From: Litoditis marina
Taxonomy: Eukaryota; Nematoda; Chromadorea; Rhabditida; Rhabditidae
DNA length: 64,000 nucleotides
Direction of reading: 5' to 3'
NCBI GenBank assembly: GCA_964036275.1
Contig: OZ038437.1
Coordinates: 1-64,000 of the forward strand
Below the pieces are notes generated by a model. It saw only the letters and a program-made list of their open reading frames with translations. It was not told the DNA's origin and ran no database searches. Position 1 is the first letter of the stretch, and each line of letters begins with the position of its first letter. This document shows positions 55,757 to 64,000 of the stretch, piece after piece. A program made the position numbers and the translations under genes.

Positions 55757-58718
55757 TAAATAATTAGTTCATATATCATATATATACATAACAATAAAAT
55801 CCAATCCTAATTGACTAGAGGTAGTTTTTATATGACTCAAATAAACGAAATCATCTTAAATATCACTTACATCAATTTGTTTCAAATACATCAAATGAGA
55901 AGAGCTCACATAACAGAGCGGATAAACGGAGACGACTGAATTTTAGGATCAGTACTGAAAGCTGCGCCACTTTCGAAACGCGTGAAATACGTCAGCGAAA
56001 GCGGCACGCTAGGCGCGCCATACCCCGTGGGCTGACTCAAATATAGAACATCGTGCGGAGCGCGACAGGAGAGTCAATTTTGGAATTTCGAGATTTTTGA
56101 GGAAACATCAAGTCGCCATTGTTTTTCTAGGTGTGAATAGACATGCTTTCGAATTTCAAGTGATTTCGATGAATTTCAACCGAGATACAGGGGGCCACCG
56201 GCAACATTTTTGGCACGGTGCCAATAGTTGGAGAGTCAATTTTGGAATTTCGAGATTTTTGAGGAAACATCAAGTCGCCATTGTTTTTCTACGTATGAAT
56301 ATGCATGCTCTCGAATTTCAAGTGATTTCGATGAATTTCAACCGAGATACAGGGGGCCACCGGCAACATTTTTGGCACGGTGCCAATAGTTGAAAAATGA
56401 AAATAGAGATTCTGGTAAAATAGCACGTCGCCATTGTTTCTCTAGGTCTAAATAGACTTGTTATCAAGTTTGTACCGATTCCGATCAATTTCAACCAAGA
56501 TACAGGGGGCCACCTGCAACATTTTTGGCACGGTGCCAATAGTTGGAGAGTCAATTTTGGAATTTCGAGATTTTTGAGGAAACATCAAGTCGCCATTGTT
56601 TCTCTAGGTATGAATAGACACGTATTCGAATTTCAAGTGATTCCGATGGTTTTCAACTGAGATACAGGGGACCACCGGCAACATCTTTGGCACGGTGCCA
56701 ATAGTTGGAGAGTCAATTCCGGGAATTTGACATTTTTGAGGAAATATCAAGTCGCCATTGTTTCCCTAGGTATAAATAGACACGTATTCGAATTTCAAGT
56801 GGTTCCGATGGTTTTCAACCAAGATACAGGGGGCCACCTGCAACATTTTTGGCACGGTGCCAATAGTTGAAAAATGAAAATAGAGATTCAGGTGAAATAG
56901 CACGTCGCCATCGTTTCTCTAGGTATGAATAGACATGCTTTCGAATTTCAAGCGATTTCGATGAATTTCAACCGAGATACAGGGGGCCACCTGCAACATT
57001 TGTGGCACGGTGCCAATAGTTGAAAAATGAAAATAGAGATTCTGGTAAAATAGCACGTCGCCATTGTTTCTCTAGGTCTAAATAGACTTGTTATCAAGTT
57101 TGTACCGATTCCGATCATTTTCAACCAAGATACGCCACCTGCAACATTTTTGGCACGGTGCCAATAGTTGGAGAGTCAATTTTGGAATTTCGAGATTTTT
57201 GAGGAAACATCAAGTCGCCATTGTTTTTCTAGGTATGAATAGACATGCTTTCGAATTTCAAGTGATTTCGATGAATTTCAACCGAGATACAGGGGGCCAC
57301 CGGCAACATTTTTGGCACGGTGCCAATAGTTGGAAAATGAAAATAGAGATTCTGGTGAAATAGCACGTCGCCATTGTTTCTCTAGGTATAAATAGACATG
57401 CTTTCGAATTTCAAGTGATTTCGATGAATTTCAACCGAGATACAGGGGGCCACCGGCAACATTTTTGGCACGGTGCCAATAGTTGGAAAATGAAAATAGA
57501 GATTCTGGTGAAATAGCACGTCGCCATTGTTTCTCTAGGTATAAATAGACATGTTATCAAGTTTGAACCGATTCCGATGAATTTCAACCAAGATACAGGG
57601 GGCCACCTGCAACATTTTTGGCACGGTGCCAATAGTTGGAGAGTCAATTTTGGAACTTCGAGATTTTTGAGGAAATAGAAAGTTGCCATTGTTTCTCTAG
57701 GTATAAATAGACAAGTAATCAAATTTGAACCAATTCCGATGAATTTCAACCAAGATACAGGGGGCCACCGGCAACATTTTTGGCACGGTGCCAATAGTTG
57801 AAAAATGAAAATAGAGATTCTGGTAAAATAGCACGTCGCCATTGTTTCTCTAGGTCTAAATAGACTTGTTATCAAGTTTGTACCGATTCCGATCAATTTC
57901 AACCAAGATACAGGGGGCCACCTGCAACATTTTTGGCACGGTGCCAATAGTTGGAGAGTCAATTTTGGAATTTCGAGATTTTTGAGGAAACATCAAGTCG
58001 CCATTGTTTTTCTAGGTGTGAATAGACATGCTTTCGAATTTCAAGTGATTTCGATGAATTTCAACCGAGATACAGGGGGCCACCGGCAACATTTTTGGCA
58101 CGGTGCCAATAGTTGGAGAGTAAATTTTGGAATTTCGAGATTTTTGAGGAAACATCAAGTCGCCATTGTTTTTCTAGGTATGAATAGACATGCTTTCGAA
58201 TTTCAAGTGATTTCGATGAATTTCAACCGAGATACAGGGGGCCACCGGCAACATTTTTGGCACGGTGCCAATAGTTGGAGAGTCAATTTTGGAATTTCGA
58301 GATTTTTGAGGAAACATCAAGTCGCCATTGTTTTTCTACGTATGAATAGGCATGCTTTCGAATTTCAAGTGATTTCGATGAATTTCAACCGAGATACAGG
58401 GGGCCACCGGCAACATTTTTGGCACGGTGCCAATAGTTGAAAAATGAAAATAGAGATTCTGGTAAAATAGCACGTCGCCATTGTTTCTCTAGGTCTAAAT
58501 AGACTTGTTATCAAGTTTGTACCGATTCCGATCAATTTCAACCAAGATACAGGGGGCCACCTGCAACATTTTTGGCACGGTGCCAATAGTTGGAGAGTCA
58601 ATTTTGGAATTTCGAGATTTTTGAGGAAACATCAAGTCGCCATTGTTTCTCTAGGTATGAATAGACACGTATTCGAATTTCAAGTGATTCCGATGGTTTT
58701 CAACTGAGATACAGGGGA

Positions 58719-60490
58719 TCTCAAACAGTCGCATACTACTGACAGACAATTCCTATATTACCATGTACGCAGATTCTAACCATTGCGGGTTCACCCAATC
58801 GTGAAACATTGGTTACAGAAAAATACTAGCATTGTAGGATTGTAGCATTCACTTCAACTTCAAGAGGTATGAAAAATGTATAATAACGGCATGCAACAAA
58901 CCAAATCACAATCATTCCACTATTCCAAGATTCGCCATTTTACCAACCACGGTCTCTCACTCTCCCAACTTGACCAATCGCAAATAGAACTAGCAAAGAT
59001 GGCACTTTTGCCTCACATACATGAAGTATATTTTCCGTTCCATCCAGTGAAGAGAACTCTCACTCTCAAACAATCAATAATGAACTTAAACTACAAACGC
59101 TCGAAAATACATTAAAATTTCGCCGAAGTGGTCAAATTTCAAATATCAACAATTTGATTGAAATCGAGCCAAATAGTGAATATATCTCTCCTCACTAGCA
59201 CATTAGCTCTCATTATCGTCATGCCTGAGTTGAATTCCGCACGCCTTCAGCATACCATAAATGCGACGTCGATGATACTCAATTATCACCTCTCACTCTC
59301 ACAGTAATGTGACACAATCACAAACAGTAGCTACCCGATTTAGTGGCAGTTAACAAACGCACAATCTGAACACTACACATCGCGCTCGCATCACAGCTCA
59401 GGAGACAAATAACAAGATACATCACCGAACAAAATCACAGAAACAGCCAGAATAATGATATAAATCATACCTGGAAATCTGAAAGATTATGATCGCCTCA
59501 CCTAGTTGCGATCATTTTCCAGCATTTGGTCCACTTGCATTCCTTTTATTTACTCGCTCACGGAAGCTACTAATAGAGAAAAAATAATGAAGGAAAAATA
59601 TATGTCCACTGCAACAGCAACAGTGCTTCGCACCAGCTGGCACTAGTAATGAATTTCCTCTTACCTTTGATTCCAGTAGAATCCGACCAATTGTGGTCAC
59701 CGCGACGGCCTCTTGTGAACGAAAAGCGACTTGACATCATTGCTGCACATCTCAGCCAAACGAAACGACATCTCAAACGCCACCAACAATCGAACCTGAA
59801 ACAAAATGAAACGCATCATACATCGCTGTCACTCGCATAATCCAATCTCCCTTTCACAATACAGAGTGCGCCAACACGTTCATTCCTCATTAACTCACCT
59901 CGTTTCTCAATTTCGCTGCCACACGAAATCGAAATATTGCGATAAAACACATCAAAATGAATAAAACAATGTCTCGCACTTCCTTTTCTCTTATACAACG
60001 TACACTCATTCTTTGCATAAAATAAGATAAACACAGCCCAAAATTCCACACTCCCAGAGACCTCTGTTGCGAAATCAACTCTCAATTCACTAACCAGTAA
60101 TCATGAACACAGGACTTGCTAACACAGTCTCACTACCTCGAGCAGTCACAAAAAATCACTTCCAAAATAGTCACCTTTGCGAACGTCCTCTGAATTGATT
60201 TTGTTCTCAAAAAACCCATTCCATACCGTTCCATGTTCTTATATCGCGAAGAACCCGCTCTGAAAGATCGTACCATCAGCAAAACCTCTTCCATAACCCA
60301 TCACAATTTGAGAAGAGAAAGAAATCACAAAATATCATGAAACAAACAACAAATACGATAATATGACGTAAAAATCGAATTTTTGCAATTTAATTTCAAA
60401 CGACCATTTTTCGCGCCTCATTTTAGCAATGGGGCAGATTATTTGCATTCGGTCACAGATTGCTAAAATCATCAAAATTCTTCCAAATCG
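58719..60490. other. Low-information region, unit 3
   Basis: Counterpart of 17401-19172, with a few substitutions (CACAGAAACAG for CACAAAAACAG; GCTAAAATC for GCTAATATC). Same splice-like signals. Confidence 0.35.
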
Positions 60491-60824
60491 GAAAATTCAA
60501 GATCACATCGCAGAACTAAATGATTCACACAAACTACAGGCATTTCACTCAATCTCACATCATCCATTCGCCGATGCACCATTTCGCGCCAGCATCGTGT
60601 GTGGAAAATGTTTATATTGGGCCAAAAGTAAGAATTAGGCGAAAGAAGACAAATCAGCTCTTGCTAGGCAAGAAACCGACTGTCCAGTGGTTCAGTGGAT
60701 TTTACACACGATACTAGGCGATTCCCAACTACTAGAAGATATTCTCAGTCTTGCTTTCACACCACGTTTTGTACCTTGCCTTTTGTGTGAATCATTTAGT
60801 TCTGCGATGTGATCTTGAATTTTC
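60491..60824. mobile_element. Inverted-repeat element next to tRNA-Gly, unit 3
   Basis: 43-bp arms at 60491-60533 and 60782-60824. The direct repeats are 60570-60795 and 60885-61110; here the first has GGTTCAG like the second, so the pair has been homogenised. Confidence 0.6.
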
Positions 60825-60893
60825 ATCGGTGGTTCAGTGGTAGAATGCTCGCCTGCCACGCGGGCGGCCCGGGTTCGATTCCCGGCCGATGCA
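60823..60893 (+). tRNA. tRNA-Gly(GCC), unit 3
   Basis: Identical to the other copies; anticodon GCC at 60855-60857. Confidence 0.75.
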
Positions 60894-61110
60894 CCATTTC
60901 GCGCCAGCATCGTGTGTGGAAAATGTTTATATTGGGCCAAAAGTAAGAATTAGGCGAAAGAAGACAAATCAGCTCTTGCTAGGCAAGAAACCGACTGTCC
61001 AGTGGTTCAGTGGATTTTACACACGATACTAGGCGATTCCCAACTACTAGAAGATATTCTCAGTCTTGCTTTCACACCACGTTTTGTACCTTGCCTTTTG
61101 TGTGAATCAT

Positions 61111-61547
61111 ATATAACAAAACACATAATTACATAGGGTTTATATACAATATAATATACTTACATTACAACTTAAATAACTTATACATATCGCTTCACTA
61201 GGTTAATAAATAACCATCACAGAATCACTACTTATCACAAACACAAATAACATCACCGAATCACTTAAATCTTAGTAGCTTAGGGGAGAGTGTCTTGTTA
61301 TTTTCATTTCGCTGCAATTATTCACTTGTATTATCATCATTCCCTCGCAACATCCTCACATGACAGAAAACACCCAAAGTGCCCAATTTTAGGCCAGAAG
61401 CGATAATATAAAGAAAAAGATACCCAGCCAAACTCATTGATACGCAGCCAAATTGGACGTGCGTCAAGAGAAGGCGCACTTACTTTGCGCCAGCGCGCAT
61501 TGCTGACGTACTCGCATAAACAAGCTATCGCATGTCGCGACACCAAC
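61111..61547. other. AT-rich spacer, unit 3
   Basis: Counterpart of 19793-20229; no gene seen. Confidence 0.45.
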
Positions 61548-62624
61548 GGTGAAACAACTCAAACGAAATCTGCAACCTCAGAGAAGGACAGACCTACGCG
61601 ACAGTTGCGTGTAAAACTGCCTAATGCAAAACAATCACCAACTCTCTCTCTGTCTTATCTCTGCCTCTCTGTCTACGGCCGGTATACAAGCTTGCTTGGA
61701 GCCTGTAAGTCCAAGTTTTGTCACTGCCTCTTGTTACTTCTTTTTCTCTACTCTCTTCCAATGGTGAAATAACTCAAACGGAATCTGTAACCTCAGAGAA
61801 GGACAGAAATACGCGACAGTTGCGTTCAAAAACTGGCTAATACAAAACAATCACCAACTCTTTTTTCCGTCTTATCTCTGCCCCTCGGTCTACGGCCGGT
61901 ATACAAGCTCGCTTGGAACCTGTAAGTCCAATTTTTGTCACTGCCTCTTGTTACTTCTCTTTCTCTATTCTCCTCCAATGGTGAAATAACTCAGACGGAA
62001 TCTGTAACCTCAGAGAAGGACAGAACTACGCGACAGCTGCGTTTAAAACTGCCTAATGCAAAACAATCACCAACTCTCTTTTCTGTCTTATCTCTGCCCC
62101 TTGGTCTACGGCCGGTATACAAGCTCGCTTGGAACCTGTAAGTCCAATTTTTGTCCCTGCCTCTTGTTACTTCTCTCTCTCTCTCTCCTCTTCAAATGGT
62201 GAAATGACTCAAACGAAATCTGTAACCTCAGAGAAGGACAGACCTACGCGACAGCTGCGTTCAAGAACTGCCTAATACAAAACAATCACCAACTCTCTTT
62301 TCTGTCTTATCTCTGCCCCTTGGTCTACGGCCGGTATACAAGCTCGCTTGGAACCTGTAAGTCCAATTTTTGTCTCTGCCTCTTGTTACTTCTCTCTCTC
62401 TCCTCTTCAAATGGTGAAATAACTCAAACAAAATCTGTAACCTCAGAGAAGGACAGACCTACGCGACAGCTGCGTTTAAAACTGCCTAACGCAAAACAAT
62501 CACCAACTCTCTTTTCTGTCTTATCTCTGCCCCTTGGTCTACGGCCGGTATACAAGCTCGCTTGGAACCTGTAAGTCCAGTGTTTGTCTCTGCCTCTTGT
62601 TTCTTCTCTCTCTCCTCTTCAAAT
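61548..62624 (+). repeat. Five ~217-bp tandem repeats, unit 3
   Basis: As in unit 1 except for one CT dinucleotide fewer in the last tracts and substitutions such as TCAAGAACTG for TCAATAACTG and GTGTTTGTC for GTTTTTGTC. Confidence 0.85.
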
Positions 62625-62784
62625 GGTGAACAGGCCCAGGCCGAACAATTGCAAGAATCGCAACACAGCAACGCTACTGAGGTCGGACGACCACAGAGAT
62701 TTGAGGAAAATCAACTTCTCAAAAATACTGCCTAAAGGGCCCCTGGTTAGCATGGAAAGCGGACCGTAGTACTCGAAGGTGACA

Positions 62785-63082
62785 TGTCATGGTGACAGGC
62801 TACGGAAAACGACCCTACGCGACCCAGAGGCCTGGCCCAAAATTTGTCGACCACAACTTTCTCCTCCAGTTAGTCACACATTTAAGCTCCCTGTCTTTTC
62901 TTTCCCCTTGTCATCCTCCTCTGTCTCCTTTCCGGAACCTGGAAGACGTCTCTGATCAGTCCTTGCGTGGAAGTGCTAACCCAACACAAGAAGCCCTGGA
63001 ACCAACTGTGAAGACCAAGACCGAAACCAGGGTCCACCGCCTTAACACCCCCTAACTGTGGCGCCCAGTAAGTCCACAACAA
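62785..63082 (+). other. Possible retroelement scrap, unit 3
   Basis: TGGCGCCC at 63059-63066; same weak case. Confidence 0.2.
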
Positions 63083-63690
63083 ATATTCCCACCCTCCCCC
63101 GCTCCCCCGTAAGGTTATACATTTCGCAGGCTACAGCTTCGGCTGAGGCTTTGGCGGTCCCAGTGTGCTCTCGTTCTGACCCAATGAAAGTTGTGGTTAA
63201 GACAAATTTTGGAACGCCCTCCAGTAGGAGGGCACTAAGAATGTGTACAAAAGTAAAAACACGTGTGTCACGTGTCTCACGTGAGCAGAAAACAGGTGTT
63301 CTCTAGAAGAAACGTTGTAGTTTGCTCCACATCGGCAACAAAAGGGATGTTCATGCATGTTTAGTAGGTGTGGACCCGTGAAAATGCACGTTTTCCCACG
63401 TGAGTCACGTGAAACAAAAGTCGAACTTTTTTCCCCCATACACCTCAATTTAAGTTACACATCATAGAAAATACTTTTACAAAAGCTATTCGTACATTTT
63501 CCGATAGTTTTTCCAAATTCTCATCGACTTTCGTGCCAGAGAACGAAATTGAAATTTGCTCCACATCTGAGGGCTACAATTGAGAATTGAGAGCTAAATC
63601 ATTTATCTCATCTATGAAAAACCTAACATTTCCATATACAACAGTGAACCGCGCGCTCTTGCCCCCGAAACAAGCATTCCGGCTCGGAGG
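63083..63690. other. CACGTG-rich region, unit 3
   Basis: E-box clusters as in unit 1; no gene seen. Confidence 0.4.
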
Positions 63691-63758
63691 TGTCCGGTGG
63701 CCTAGGGGATAGTGCTGCCGCCTCCCGTGCCGGAGGGGGGAGGTTCAAATACCTGTAG
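63691..63758 (+). pseudogene. tRNA-like Pol III unit, unit 3
   Basis: One G shorter in the G-run after the CCTCC/GGAGG hairpin than the other two copies; TTTTT at 63760-63764. Confidence 0.42.
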
Positions 63759-63764
63759 ATTTTT

Positions 63765-64000
63765 GCCATTTGCAATCGGAAAATTTTCTCCGAATTAGCT
63801 TCTTTTCGTGCCGTGTGCATACAAAATGACGTGCCGATCGCGGAAATCTTGTCATTTTTGTGTTTCGACCCTCCAAAGCTGAGATATGAGCGAAAAACCG
63901 CGATTCTACAGGGCTATAGCTGGGGATGGGAAAAAGTTGGTGACTTGTACAGCGGTTGACTCACAGAAAACTGTATTCTCGACTGGTAGATCAAGAGATT
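63765..64000. other. Truncated upstream region of 5S, unit 3
   Basis: Window ends before the expected E-box palindrome and 5S gene. No feature seen. Confidence 0.5.

Larger units (their letters stand above)
46814..58718. repeat. Satellite B block, unit 3
   Basis: Monomer runs at 46814-47885, 49182-50027, 51324-52322, 53619-54771 and 56068-58718, in the same pattern as unit 1 and with about 41 NFI-type palindromes. The first run carries several one-base indels (47228-47656). Confidence 0.93.
43605..64000. repeat. Macro-repeat unit 3 (truncated by window end)
   Basis: Third copy, cut off about 230 bp before its expected 5S rRNA gene. Its cassette number and spacing match unit 1 (foldbacks at steps of about 2142, 2295 and 2449 bp), so unit 2 is the odd one out. 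Confidence 0.95.

Overview
The window is eukaryotic, almost certainly a rhabditid nematode close to Caenorhabditis. The evidence is a 119-nt 5S rRNA gene of the nematode type, spliced-leader (SL) RNA genes whose 22-nt leaders resemble nematode SL1, and a eukaryotic tRNA-Gly(GCC). Nothing indicates a bacterium. Most long reading frames are shadows of satellite DNA.

The whole window is one very large tandem repeat. Nearly three macro-units are present: 2280-24333 (22,054 bp), 24334-43604 (19,271 bp) and 43605-64000 (cut by the window end). Sequence before 2280 is the tail of the previous unit. The copies are almost identical, with scattered single-base differences. Unit 2 lacks about 2.8 kb of satellite that units 1 and 3 contain.

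Order within a unit: (1) two or three small + strand protein genes that look derived from a Maverick/Polinton element (102 aa, 45 aa, 237 aa); (2) two SL-RNA-like genes about 440 bp apart with the same upstream palindromic promoter element; (3) an 8-12 kb satellite block of 153- and 162-bp monomers, each carrying a palindrome that fits the nuclear factor I consensus, interrupted by 3-4 cassettes made of a long foldback, tRNA-Gly fragments and a spacer; (4) about 1.8 kb of low-information sequence with splice-like signals on the - strand; (5) an inverted-repeat element abutting a complete tRNA-Gly(GCC); (6) five tandem repeats of about 217 bp; (7) a possible retroelement scrap; (8) a region rich in CACGTG; (9) a tRNA-like Pol III unit; (10) the 5S rRNA gene; (11) an array of roughly 100-bp repeats leading into the next unit.

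The best reading is a greatly expanded nematode 5S/SL-RNA gene cluster that has taken up virus-like element genes, tRNA-derived repeats and satellite DNA and now amplifies as a unit of about 20 kb. Two stretches (about 30684-31877 and 45287-47656) carry clusters of single-base indels not seen in the sister copies. These are more likely consensus errors than biology.
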